Source: Alteromonas sp. BL110 (GTDB lineage Bacteria > Pseudomonadota > Gammaproteobacteria > Enterobacterales > Alteromonadaceae). Taken from it: 64,000 nt of DNA. Made by a program: the position numbers and the translations under genes. Where the stretch lies: NCBI RefSeq assembly GCF_003443615.1, contig NZ_CP031967.1:1550001-1614000 (forward strand), written 5' to 3'. The notes beneath the pieces are model-generated. The model was not told where the DNA came from. It made no database searches and was given only the letters and a program-made list of their open reading frames with translations. This document shows, piece after piece, positions 35,058 through 43,632 of this stretch; the stretch's first letter is position 1; each line of letters opens with the position of its first letter.

Positions 35058-35756
35058 ATTTCGGTCTTACACTGACAACTATTAATTGTCCTTTAAAGGG
35101 CGAAAGCATTTTCGCCCTTTCTTACATATCCGCCATCATTCAGATTTTATTTAACTAACTCAACAATACTTCCTGTTTACAATCCTAAATTAAACAGCAA
35201 TAGCTTTTCCCGCCATTTAAGATCTCATTGTTCAATTTAACTAAATATTCATCTTAAGTAATGAGGAATTACGAACGTACAACTTCCAATGAGAAGTTAA
35301 CACATGAGCGTTTAAATAAAGTCCCTAAATTCCTCTAAAAATTAAAATCTCCGTACCATTTTCTACTCCCAAGCCTTGCCATAATCAGTCAAATTTATTA
35401 TCAATATTTGTTTAATAGATCGATATAAACATCGATTAAGCACTTCTCTACACTAGCTACAAGAATTGCTATTTTCTATGAGAAATATATTGTTGAAAAA
35501 ATATTCTTAGCAAACCATACCTTTTAAAAAATAGCATTATCGAAAGATAACAATTAGATATATCTGTCTGAAATTACTAGATATTTACCATTTAGGCAGA
35601 GTTTGATTTTTTCCTTACCTTGAATAAATAATAGCTTCACGAATAGGAAAACTAAATTAGAAAACGTTAGCGGGCATGCTCAGCTTAATAAGCTTAACTG
35701 ATTAAGGGCTTGTCCACATCGAAACCAATATTGAAAACTTGAGAAGGGAAACGTTC
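35058..35756. other. Intergenic segment between the exporter unit and the graspetide unit
   Basis: It contains the terminator at 35095-35120 and then about 600 bp of very AT-rich sequence with no gene, presumably including the promoter of the ATP-grasp gene. A small palindrome AGCTTAATAAGCT lies near 35680. Confidence 0.5.
35095..35120 (+). terminator. Terminator of the exporter-peptide operon
   Basis: 11-bp perfect arms AAAGGGCGAAA / TTTCGCCCTTT with a 4-nt loop follow the peptide gene; only a short T-rich tail (TTTCTT) is present. Confidence 0.75.
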
Positions 35757-36719
35757 ATGCACCACGTCATACTAGGCCACCAGAAAGACCTGCACGCTAC
35801 TTATATGCTTGACGCGATGCGAAAAAAAGGGCTAAACGCACATCTATTGCAGTCAAGTGACTTTCCTCGCTGTATTCAATTGGCTTACTCACCGTCAAAT
35901 GGTTTTGGCCATTTAATTTCAAGTGATGGCAATAAATTGGCTTTCGAAGAAGTTAAGTCTGTCTACTGGCGTAATTTTTGTGGCGTATCAGATGAAGCAC
36001 ATCGAGGCAATTTTGGCACAGCTGAATATATTTCGGCAAAAGATAGCATGGCATGTTTGCGTAGCTGGTTCAATGTTTCTGAAAACACACTATGGGCTAA
36101 TAGTTGGCAAGCCTATGAGCACCACAAAGAAAAACCTTGGCAGTTATCGAAGGCAAAAAAATTAGGCCTAAACATTCCAAGAACATTAGTGACTAACGAT
36201 ATTCGCGAGATTAAAAGTTGGTATACATCTTTAGAAAAAAGCATATTCAAACCTGTCACAGGCGGCACACACACAGAGATTTTGTGTGCCGCCCATTTTG
36301 ACAGTGCTCACATTACCGATGCGTTATCAAAAGCGCCAATAACTGTCCAGGAATATATTGAAGGCACTAACATTCGAACATTTGTTATCGGTGACCAAGT
36401 TTTCTCTGCGGAAATACGTAGTGATAGTGTTGATTTTCGCGAGGATAAAAATACGGATGTCATTCCAATCGAAACACCGAAAGATATTGCCTTACAGGCT
36501 ATATCAATTATGAAAACCCTGCATATGACTTGGACTGCTATTGATTGGAGAAGAGACAAGAGCGGTGTTTACTACTTCCTAGAGGCGAATCCGTCGCCTA
36601 TGTTTTATGGGTTTGAAGTTCAGACTGGCATTTCAATCACAGACCATCTGATTTCGTTCTTAGCTAAGGGCAAACCAGGGTTTTCACAAGTAAAAGATAT
36701 GCATCGAGTTACGGCTTAG
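35757..36719 (+). CDS. Graspetide (microviridin/marinostatin-type) ATP-grasp ligase
   Basis: From the ATG at 35757 (GAAGGG 9 bp upstream; a TTG at 35739 is the alternative) the product has 320 residues. It is an ATP-grasp ligase like MdnB/MdnC/MvdD. The ATP-binding strand is SIFKPVTGGTHTEI. VQEYIEGTNIRTFVIGDQVF follows, then VDFRED, a DxR-type segment seen in these ligases. The metal-binding end is YYFLEANPSPMF. These enzymes phosphorylate core Glu/Asp side chains and form esters or amides with Thr/Ser/Lys. Two matching precursor genes follow directly. There is only one ligase and no acetyltransferase. Confidence 0.9.
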   Translation: MHHVILGHQKDLHATYMLDAMRKKGLNAHLLQSSDFPRCIQLAYSPSNGFGHLISSDGNKLAFEEVKSVYWRNFCGVSDEAHRGNFGTAEYISAKDSMACLRSWFNVSENTLWANSWQAYEHHKEKPWQLSKAKKLGLNIPRTLVTNDIREIKSWYTSLEKSIFKPVTGGTHTEILCAAHFDSAHITDALSKAPITVQEYIEGTNIRTFVIGDQVFSAEIRSDSVDFREDKNTDVIPIETPKDIALQAISIMKTLHMTWTAIDWRRDKSGVYYFLEANPSPMFYGFEVQTGISITDHLISFLAKGKPGFSQVKDMHRVTA

Positions 36720-36757
36720 ATGCAACTAAGTTTCAGTATAATTTGCTGAAAAAAAAA

Positions 36758-36806
36758 GCTTTCGGAAAGAAAGCATCATTAACTTTAAACATGTAATAAG
36801 GAAAAA
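36758..36806 (+). promoter_or_regulatory. Leader hairpin plus ATGTAATAAGGAAAAA box (copy 2)
   Basis: The stem GCTTTC / GAAAGC (36758-36774) is followed by ATGTAATAAGGAAAAA (36791-36806), 3 bp before the ATG of the first graspetide gene. It has the same order and spacing as the copies at 34875 and 37126. Confidence 0.65.
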
Positions 36807-36809
36807 ATT

Positions 36810-36998
36810 ATGCATCCATTTGCATTAAATCAAAAAGCAACAGCATTAGTAACTGGCGGGGCTAATGTAACTACACCTAACGATGGAAAAGCACTTAACG
36901 ATAGAAAAATTGGTGTTTTCCCCGAGTTTCCACCTATTTACACAACCATGGCTCTCGGTGAAGAAGGCGGGGAGTACCCACCTGTTATTACTCGTTAA
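36810..36998 (+). CDS. Graspetide precursor 1
   Basis: The 62-residue peptide has leader MHPFALNQKATALVTGG; HPFALN recalls the PF-containing helix that graspetide ligases bind, and LVTGG (13-17) is a GG cleavage site. The C-terminal core PPIYTTMALGEEGGEYPP holds Thr45, Thr46, Glu51, Glu52 and Glu55. This is the Thr-Thr...Glu-Glu arrangement whose side chains are ester-linked in this RiPP class. Many graspetides inhibit serine proteases. It lies 90 bp after the ligase gene. Confidence 0.88.
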   Translation: MHPFALNQKATALVTGGANVTTPNDGKALNDRKIGVFPEFPPIYTTMALGEEGGEYPPVITR

Positions 36999-37125
36999 TT
37001 TGCAATAACTTTCAAAATTAGCGATATAGTTTTAATTAAATACTCATTCGAATTCTACAAAAATTGCTCCCTAGTATTTGCTCGATGAGAAAAGAAGTGA
37101 TCCATAGTGATCACGTGTGCCGAAA

Positions 37126-37178
37126 GATAAGTCTTCTGGCGGGAAGGCTTATCGTAAACAAAATGTAATAAGGAAAAA
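37126..37178 (+). promoter_or_regulatory. Leader hairpin plus ATGTAATAAGGAAAAA box (copy 3)
   Basis: An 11-bp stem GATAAGTCTTC / GAAGGCTTATC (one G-T pair, loop TGGCGG; 37126-37153) is followed by ATGTAATAAGGAAAAA (37163-37178), 2 bp before the ATG of graspetide gene 2. It is the strongest hairpin of the set. Confidence 0.7.
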
Positions 37179-37180
37179 CT

Positions 37181-37390
37181 ATGCACCCATTTGCATTGAA
37201 TAAACAAGCAATAAACTTAGTCACTGGTGGATCGAACGGTTTTAAGCTAACTGACGGCCAAACTTTTGACGATAGACTTACTGGCGTTGCGCCTCCACCT
37301 AGATACCCTGTATTTAAATATTTTCCTATCTATACCACTATGGCAATAGGGGAAGAAGGTGGTGAATATCCGGTTGACACATATCGGTAA
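37181..37390 (+). CDS. Graspetide precursor 2
   Basis: The 69-residue peptide is a paralogue of the preceding one: leader MHPFALNKQAINLVTGG, a variable middle with extra Pro/Tyr (VAPPPRYPVFKYFP), then the core PIYTTMAIGEEGGEYP. Thr52, Thr53, Glu58, Glu59 and Glu62 occupy the same spacing as in precursor 1. The leader and ring region are conserved and the spacer and tail diverge. That suggests one ligase modifies both, with different flanks setting the target. It is followed by its own terminator. Confidence 0.88.
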   Translation: MHPFALNKQAINLVTGGSNGFKLTDGQTFDDRLTGVAPPPRYPVFKYFPIYTTMAIGEEGGEYPVDTYR

Positions 37391-37433
37391 AACGACTCCT
37401 CGAATATTTAAAGCGCATACACCGAAGATTTGG

Positions 37434-37464
37434 CGGTAATTAAGAGGCAGTTACCGTCTTTTCT
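37434..37464 (+). terminator. Terminator of the graspetide genes
   Basis: The stem CGGTAA / TTACCG is followed by TCTTTTCT, 44 bp after the graspetide 2 stop codon. Confidence 0.65.
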
Positions 37465-37512
37465 CAGACAGGAAAAGTATGCGTAATTAAAAAGTTTACC
37501 GATAAGTTGTGT

Positions 37513-37545
37513 AAAAGAGAAGCTGAAAATTAAGCTTCTCTTTTT
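37513..37545. terminator. Bidirectional terminator between the island and gmk
   Basis: 9-bp arms AGAGAAGCT / AGCTTCTCT are flanked by AAAA on the left and TTTTT on the right. It terminates plus-strand island transcripts and the minus-strand gmk transcript, uncoupling gmk from anything downstream. Confidence 0.88.
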
Positions 37546-37710
37546 GTACCCTGTAATTTTCGCTGCATAAACTTATTATAGCAACTCAGTTTTTCATCTT
37601 AATTGGGTTTCACGCTACAATGAAGCTAACTACGGCTTTAGGTCGAGCATCAACTGAAGATTGCTCAATCGAAGATATTTACCTTTTTATTAATTGAATC
37701 ATTTCTAATT

Positions 37711-38358
<648 letters not shown>

Positions 38359-38512
38359 TTAAAATTCTATCAAAATGTGGTTATTTCAAGTGGCAATGAT
38401 AGCATATGAAGCCATTGCGCCGTAACTGCGATTATCTGGTTTATCCATTGATGGTTCGCCCATTTCAATTATAGCCGGCGCAAACCAACCAAATAACAAT
38501 AATAAGCTCCTA

Positions 38513-38554
38513 AGAATGATGGGGTCAGAGTCGTGACTCTGACCCCATCATTCT
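38513..38554. repeat. Perfect 20-bp palindrome, REP-like element
   Basis: Two 20-base arms (38513-38532 and 38535-38554) are exact reverse complements around a GT centre. The inner text is GGGGTCAGAGTC / GACTCTGACCCC. It lies between the divergent gmk and esterase genes. Such palindromes often are dispersed REP-type repeats moved by RAYT transposases. No T-run follows either arm, so it is not a standard terminator. Confidence 0.8.
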
Positions 38555-38629
38555 CGGAAAAGACAGAGATTGCCCGTGAGAAAGGATAACCATTGGTAAT
38601 AGGGTAACAACAAAATTAGGAAACAAAGA

Positions 38630-39301
38630 ATGACTCAGCAACTTCTGCCGTGCGTAGAGATAAACCCTTCCACTACGCCTGATGCCTGCGTTATCTGGCT
38701 ACACGGTCTAGGCGATTCAGGCCACGGTTTTGCGCCTATCGTGCCTGAACTAAAGCTTCCTGAATCAATGGCCGTCAAATTTCTATTCCCCCATGCACCT
38801 GAGCGCCCCGTAACCATTAACGGTGGTATGCGTATGCGTGCATGGTACGACATCAAATCACTGGATTTTGAAAGCCGTGCAGACTTAGAAGGCGTAAAAG
38901 AATCTGCTGCACAAGTAGAAGCACTTATTGAAGCGCAGATTGAAAGTGGTATTCCCAGTGAACGCATAGTGCTTGCTGGATTCTCTCAAGGCGGTGTGAT
39001 TGCACTTCACCTAGCGCCTAGATATGCCCGTAAGTTTGCTGGGGTTATCGCGCTATCTACATACATGTGTGAGCCATCACTACTTGAAAGTGAGGCGTCA
39101 GACACCAACCGTGAAACGCCTATTATGATGGCCCACGGTGACCAAGATGAAGTGGTACCCGTATTTATGGGCAACGCGGCATTTAAAACGATAAATGAGG
39201 GCGGTTTTAACGCTACGTGGCAGACTTACACCATGCAACACAATGTATGTATGCAAGAACTTAACGACATCAGTGCTTGGCTTCAAAAAGTTCTAAACTA
39301 A
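38630..39301 (+). CDS. Carboxylesterase/phospholipase, alpha/beta hydrolase
   Basis: The 223-residue enzyme of the carboxylesterase-2 (acyl-protein thioesterase-like) family has the oxyanion-hole text IWLHGLGDSGHGF (21-33) and the nucleophile elbow GFSQGG (Ser about 119). The acid is in AHGDQDEVVP and the histidine in YTMQHNVC. The family consensus at the His is usually GHSV; here it is QHNV, a small deviation near the catalytic residue. It is cytosolic with a normal length. It hydrolyses short-chain esters or lysophospholipids. Expression appears independent of gmk (divergent). Confidence 0.9.
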   Translation: MTQQLLPCVEINPSTTPDACVIWLHGLGDSGHGFAPIVPELKLPESMAVKFLFPHAPERPVTINGGMRMRAWYDIKSLDFESRADLEGVKESAAQVEALIEAQIESGIPSERIVLAGFSQGGVIALHLAPRYARKFAGVIALSTYMCEPSLLESEASDTNRETPIMMAHGDQDEVVPVFMGNAAFKTINEGGFNATWQTYTMQHNVCMQELNDISAWLQKVLN

Positions 39302-39319
39302 ATTTTACCATGCACTATC

Positions 39320-39360
39320 CAGTGTGATAGCTGGCTACAACACGCCCAACTATCACACTG
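39320..39360. terminator. Hairpin between convergent genes
   Basis: 11-bp perfect arms CAGTGTGATAG / CTATCACACTG lie with a 19-nt loop between the esterase and diguanylate cyclase stops. There is no T-run; it is a probable shared 3' end. Confidence 0.55.
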
Positions 39361-39452
39361 AACCCCGCAGCTTTCTGACTACTACCGTTATATGTACTCG
39401 TCGCCCCCATACTCTGCATTAAGATGCATAGCAAAACGTTTCAAACATAGCG

Positions 39453-40514
39453 CTATTCAGCGACGCGGTTTCTGCCTCCATTTTTCGCTTTATAAAGATT
39501 ATCGTCAGCTTGCTTTAAGCTAGCGTGAAGTTTGTCGTCGGTAAGTGCAGTTGCAACGCCAAAGCTGGCGGTAATATTGTGATTGATATCCCCTTCTATA
39601 AATGGGCTTTCTTCAACCACCTTTCTCATTTTTTCCGCAAGTTTTACGCCTTGGCTCAGCGGAGCCAGAGGAAAGAGCACTAAAAACTCTTCTCCGCCGG
39701 TGCGCGCAATAATGTCAGACGCTCTAACTGCGCTTTTGATAATGCTAGTGAAGTGGATTAGCGCCTCATCACCAATATCATGCCCATAGGTGTCGTTAAT
39801 CTTTTTGAAGTGGTCTATATCGACAACAACCGCGGTTAGAGGGAAATAGGCGCCAGGGTCTTTCATGGCTCGTTCAAAAAAGACAGTTTCTAAAAAGCGT
39901 CTGTTTGGTAATTTGGTTAGCGGGTCTGTATTCGCTTGCCTCATTCGCTCTAAGTTTTCACGCAGCATTTCTTTTCGGCTTTTGTGCCAGAAATTTTCGC
40001 TTATAAAGGCAACGCTAATAAAACAGAATGTTGCAATCAAAAACCGTGAAACATGCTCAGCAGGATATTTTGCAACGATAACGTCTTGGTTATAGAGCAT
40101 ATAAATCGACAGCCCTATGGTAACCGCAACATAGAGCATAGCTGGCTTAAATCGCACTACTATTATTTGTATAAAAAGTAGTGGAAATATGAAGTACAAG
40201 CCCGTGTTATTAAGCCCGCCGGTATAAACCAAGGCATTGATGGTGAAAAGAACAATAAGCCCTGCGAAATAATAAAACACATCACTTTTTGGGAAAATAT
40301 GTGAGAGCGCAACGTTAAGGTAAATAACGGTGGCAGATGTAGCTAATACGCTAACCAATAATGGGTTATTGGTGCCAAAATTAAGCCACGCCATAAACGC
40401 GATTATGGTGCCACCAACATAGGAAATGAAATACAACGTAAGTTTGCGTCTTTTTACTTCAGCTTCGTCTTGTTGCGCGTTTCTTAGTAACTGTCCAATT
40501 GGCGTGTTGTCCAT
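39453..40514 (-). CDS. Membrane-bound diguanylate cyclase (GGDEF domain)
   Basis: From the ATG at 40514 the product has 353 residues; GGGGAG lies 13 bp upstream, and the longer in-frame extension to 40622 has an implausible Cys/Arg-rich N-terminus. About six membrane helices (30-190) precede a GGDEF domain with DPLTKLPNRRFLE, DIDHFKKINDTYGHDIGDEA and the active site RTGGEEF. GGEEF is a catalytically competent variant. It makes cyclic di-GMP from two GTP. The sensor part is an unnamed membrane domain. I see no RxxD inhibitory site immediately upstream of GGEEF. Confidence 0.92.
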   Translation of the reverse strand: MDNTPIGQLLRNAQQDEAEVKRRKLTLYFISYVGGTIIAFMAWLNFGTNNPLLVSVLATSATVIYLNVALSHIFPKSDVFYYFAGLIVLFTINALVYTGGLNNTGLYFIFPLLFIQIIVVRFKPAMLYVAVTIGLSIYMLYNQDVIVAKYPAEHVSRFLIATFCFISVAFISENFWHKSRKEMLRENLERMRQANTDPLTKLPNRRFLETVFFERAMKDPGAYFPLTAVVVDIDHFKKINDTYGHDIGDEALIHFTSIIKSAVRASDIIARTGGEEFLVLFPLAPLSQGVKLAEKMRKVVEESPFIEGDINHNITASFGVATALTDDKLHASLKQADDNLYKAKNGGRNRVAE

Positions 40515-40711
40515 ACTAACAACTCTACTCCCCAAATTTATAAGCAGACACTTTGTCCATCTACAGCATAGACGTATATCCACGCGAAAACCAAGTAGAA
40601 AACTGCGTCTAATTTCAAACATTAACGCAGAAAATGCGTATACTACAAAGTATCTCGTATAACGCTGAGTTACAGCGTTTAAGTTTATTTTTTACAGAGT
40701 TTGGAATAGCC

Positions 40712-41650
40712 ATGAGTTACCTCAACACTACCCGCACCGTTCGAATTGCTACCAGAAAAAGCGCGCTAGCGCTTTGGCAAGCAGAGTATGTGAAGGCAAA
40801 ATTAATGGAGCACTATCCATCGATGACCGTTGAGCTTGTACCAATGAGCACTCAGGGCGACAAAATTTTAGATACGCCACTGGCCAAAATTGGCGGCAAA
40901 GGCCTGTTCATTAAAGAACTTGAAATAGCTATGTTGGAAGGCCGTGCTGATATTGCAGTGCACTCAATGAAAGACGTGCCCGTAGCGTTTCCTGAAGGTT
41001 TTGGTTTGCACGCTATTTGTGAACGCGAAAACCCGTTTGACGCTTTTGTCTCTAACGATCACGATAGCCTAGATGCGTTACCACAAGGCGCAGTAGTGGG
41101 CACATCTAGCCTTCGCAGACAATGCCAAATTCGCAAGTATCGCCCAGATCTCATCATTAAAGATTTACGCGGTAATGTGAACACGCGATTAGCAAAGCTA
41201 GATGCGGGCGAATACGACGCCATTATCCTAGCTTCTGCAGGTCTTATTCGCCTTGAAATGGAATCTCGCATTCGTATGCCGTTACCTGCTGATATTTCGC
41301 TACCAGCTGTTGGCCAAGGCGCGGTAGGTATTGAATGCCGTAACGACGACGAAGAACTGATTAACTTACTACAAGCGTTGAATCATACAGATACCAATAC
41401 CCGTGTTACCGCAGAGCGCGCCATGAATGAAAGATTGGAAGGCGGCTGCCAAGTACCTATCGGTAGTTTTGCAACCCTTGATGGCGACGTACTTACTTTA
41501 ACCGGTATGGTTGGAAAACCAGATGGTACTGAACTGCTGTTTGCGTCGGCTACCGCGTCGCGTGAAAAAGCCGCAGACATCGGCGTCGAAGTGGCTGACG
41601 CGCTTTTAGAGCAAGGTGCCGGAGAAATCCTTAAAGCACTTTATAACTAA
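40712..41650 (+). CDS. hemC: Porphobilinogen deaminase (hydroxymethylbilane synthase)
   Basis: I choose the ATG at 40712 (312 residues) since the protein family starts at [18 protein letters not shown]. Diagnostic stretches are [39 protein letters not shown] and the dipyrromethane-cofactor cysteine in EGGCQVPIG. It joins four porphobilinogens into hydroxymethylbilane in tetrapyrrole synthesis. It heads the hemC-hemD-hemX-hemY operon and is divergent from the diguanylate cyclase. Confidence 0.97.
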   Translation: MSYLNTTRTVRIATRKSALALWQAEYVKAKLMEHYPSMTVELVPMSTQGDKILDTPLAKIGGKGLFIKELEIAMLEGRADIAVHSMKDVPVAFPEGFGLHAICERENPFDAFVSNDHDSLDALPQGAVVGTSSLRRQCQIRKYRPDLIIKDLRGNVNTRLAKLDAGEYDAIILASAGLIRLEMESRIRMPLPADISLPAVGQGAVGIECRNDDEELINLLQALNHTDTNTRVTAERAMNERLEGGCQVPIGSFATLDGDVLTLTGMVGKPDGTELLFASATASREKAADIGVEVADALLEQGAGEILKALYN

Positions 41651-41727
41651 GTTATATTCAGTAGAAGCGCGCATTTCTAGGCACATAGGAATGCGCAACA
41701 AACTTAAAAGGATGAGAGTTCGATAAA

Positions 41728-42459
41728 ATGCTTCTGTTCACGCGTCCACTGCCAAAATTAAAAGCGAGTGCTTCGGCTTTCGAACAAGCGGGCATTAATG
41801 CGGTAGGCGTAGCCACCTCTGACATTATTGATATTCCATCTGAACAAAAAGCCTCTGAAGAGTATTTAGCTTCAAATACAGTAAACGCAATTATTGTTAC
41901 CAGCGTATACGCTGTGAATAGTGTTATTTCGGGGCTGCGTAACACTGCCACCCCACTCCCTTTGATTATTGCCGTTGGCGATGCCACTGCGCGCAAGTTG
42001 CAGGCTGGCCTTGAAACGTTTTCTTCGGCCAACGTGGTTACTCCAAAGGTCCATACATCCGAAGGTATACTGGCAATGCACCAACTTAATGAGGCAAACT
42101 GTCAGCATGTCGTTATTATTAAAGGTGAAGGTGGGCGAGACGCCATAGCTAAAGGATTAGACGAAAAAGGTATTTTAGTGAATAGCTTTTGCGTTTATAA
42201 AAGAGAGCAACTTACGCGCCCAGTTTACACAAAACGGTGGAAAATGGGCGAAGTTAGCGGCATTATCGCAACAAGCGAAGCAATGGCACTGCAACTGATA
42301 GAAGAATTCGGTAACGCTTTGTTAGCTTTTAAATGGTTAACAGTGAGTGACCGAGTCGCCCAAACCCTTAACAGCAAAGGTGTTGAAGAGGTAGCGGTTT
42401 GTCAGCGAGCCACCGATCAGGCACTCATCGCCTGGGTAAAGGATAACTGGGAGTATTGA
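41728..42459 (+). CDS. hemD: Uroporphyrinogen-III synthase
   Basis: The 243-residue product follows hemC by 77 bp. It begins LLFTRPLPK and has the two-lobed HemD pattern with AIIVTSVYAVNSV, IIAVGDATARKL, VVIIKGEGGRDAI and GIIATSEAMALQL. HemD sequences are poorly conserved, so position supports the call strongly. It cyclises hydroxymethylbilane with D-ring inversion. Its TGA directly abuts the hemX ATG (42460), indicating coupling. Confidence 0.93.
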   Translation: MLLFTRPLPKLKASASAFEQAGINAVGVATSDIIDIPSEQKASEEYLASNTVNAIIVTSVYAVNSVISGLRNTATPLPLIIAVGDATARKLQAGLETFSSANVVTPKVHTSEGILAMHQLNEANCQHVVIIKGEGGRDAIAKGLDEKGILVNSFCVYKREQLTRPVYTKRWKMGEVSGIIATSEAMALQLIEEFGNALLAFKWLTVSDRVAQTLNSKGVEEVAVCQRATDQALIAWVKDNWEY

Positions 42460-43632
42460 ATGGCCAACAATAATGAAAATAGCCCACAAAAAGAGGAACT
42501 CGTAAAAGTGGAAGCTGAAAAAGAAGTAATTGAGTCTTCTGCCACGCAGAGTGAATCGACTGAATCTGGCGCTAAGAAAAAGAAATCATCAGGCAATGGC
42601 CTGTTGTGGTTCGTCGTTATCATCTTATTCTTGGTAGTGATAGGCATGGCTGGCGCAGGCTATTGGTATTACATGCAGCAGCAGTCGGCAAGCGCAGATA
42701 CTGCCACCACACAGCAAAGCAACACCACCAAGTTAAATACTATCGAGCGCGAGCGTAGCGACATTCTAGCGTCGCTAGAAGCCGTGTCGCGAACAAATGA
42801 AGCTTTGCAAGGTACGGTAGCCGAGCTTAAAGCACAGAATGAAAAGCTTAGTCTTCAAGCAGAATCTACCCTTCAACAGCTAAACAATATGGAAGGTCGT
42901 CGCCCAGCCGACTGGCTAATCGCTGAAGCCGACTATTTAGTTCGCATGGCAGGCAGAAAGCTATGGCTTGAAAACGATGTTCGTACAGCAATTTTGCTGC
43001 TGGTTAATGCAGATAAGCGTTTAAAATCATTGGCTGACCCATCGGTGCTACCCGTTCGCGCTAGCCTAGCTGAAGATATTCAAACGCTACAGCAGCTAAA
43101 CCCTGTCTCGCAAAGCTCAGTAGCGCTTGCCCTTACCGGTATGATTGCGCAAATCGATAAGCTTCCTCTTGATACTTTTGAAAAGCCAGAAGATGCTAAC
43201 GCAGAAGACACCACCTTGTCAGAGTCGGCTGACGACTGGCAGGAAAACCTTGCGAAGGTGTGGCGTTCGTTGGTGAATGATTTTCTTACGGTTAAAACCA
43301 TTGAAGGTCCTGTAGAGCCAGTACTTTCATTAGAAGCGCAGTTCCTGGCAAAAGAGCAGCTTCGCCTACAGCTTATGCACGCACAAACCGCAGCGCTTCA
43401 GGGCGATGCCGGGCTTTACAGCCAATCGCTTCAGTATGCGCAAACGCTGCTTATTGAAAAATATGATACTGAGAAGAGCCAGGTAACCGGCTTTGTTGAT
43501 GCACTTCAAAACCTGATTGCTACTGATGTATCACGCCCAATTCCAACAGAGCTAGCGTCACAAAAACCGCTAGAGCGTTTACTGGATAGCCGCGTTAAAC
43601 AGGTGTTTGGTCAAGGAGCAAGTGCACTATGA
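42460..43632 (+). CDS. hemX: HemX, putative uroporphyrinogen-III C-methyltransferase-like membrane protein
   Basis: The 390-residue product has a charged Lys/Glu/Ser N-terminus, one membrane helix (about 47-68), a coiled-coil segment (about 90-145) and a helical HemX domain with RPADWLIAEADYLVRMAGRK, the family hallmark. Despite the traditional name it lacks a methyltransferase fold. It is a bitopic inner-membrane protein with no proven enzymatic role. It overlaps hemY by four bases (ATGA). Confidence 0.93.
   Translation: MANNNENSPQKEELVKVEAEKEVIESSATQSESTESGAKKKKSSGNGLLWFVVIILFLVVIGMAGAGYWYYMQQQSASADTATTQQSNTTKLNTIERERSDILASLEAVSRTNEALQGTVAELKAQNEKLSLQAESTLQQLNNMEGRRPADWLIAEADYLVRMAGRKLWLENDVRTAILLLVNADKRLKSLADPSVLPVRASLAEDIQTLQQLNPVSQSSVALALTGMIAQIDKLPLDTFEKPEDANAEDTTLSESADDWQENLAKVWRSLVNDFLTVKTIEGPVEPVLSLEAQFLAKEQLRLQLMHAQTAALQGDAGLYSQSLQYAQTLLIEKYDTEKSQVTGFVDALQNLIATDVSRPIPTELASQKPLERLLDSRVKQVFGQGASAL

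Larger units (their letters stand above)
37391..37710. other. Right boundary of the island
   Basis: About 320 bp without a gene between graspetide 2 and gmk (convergent). It contains two terminators, at 37434-37464 and 37513-37545. No attachment site or tRNA is seen. Confidence 0.5.
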
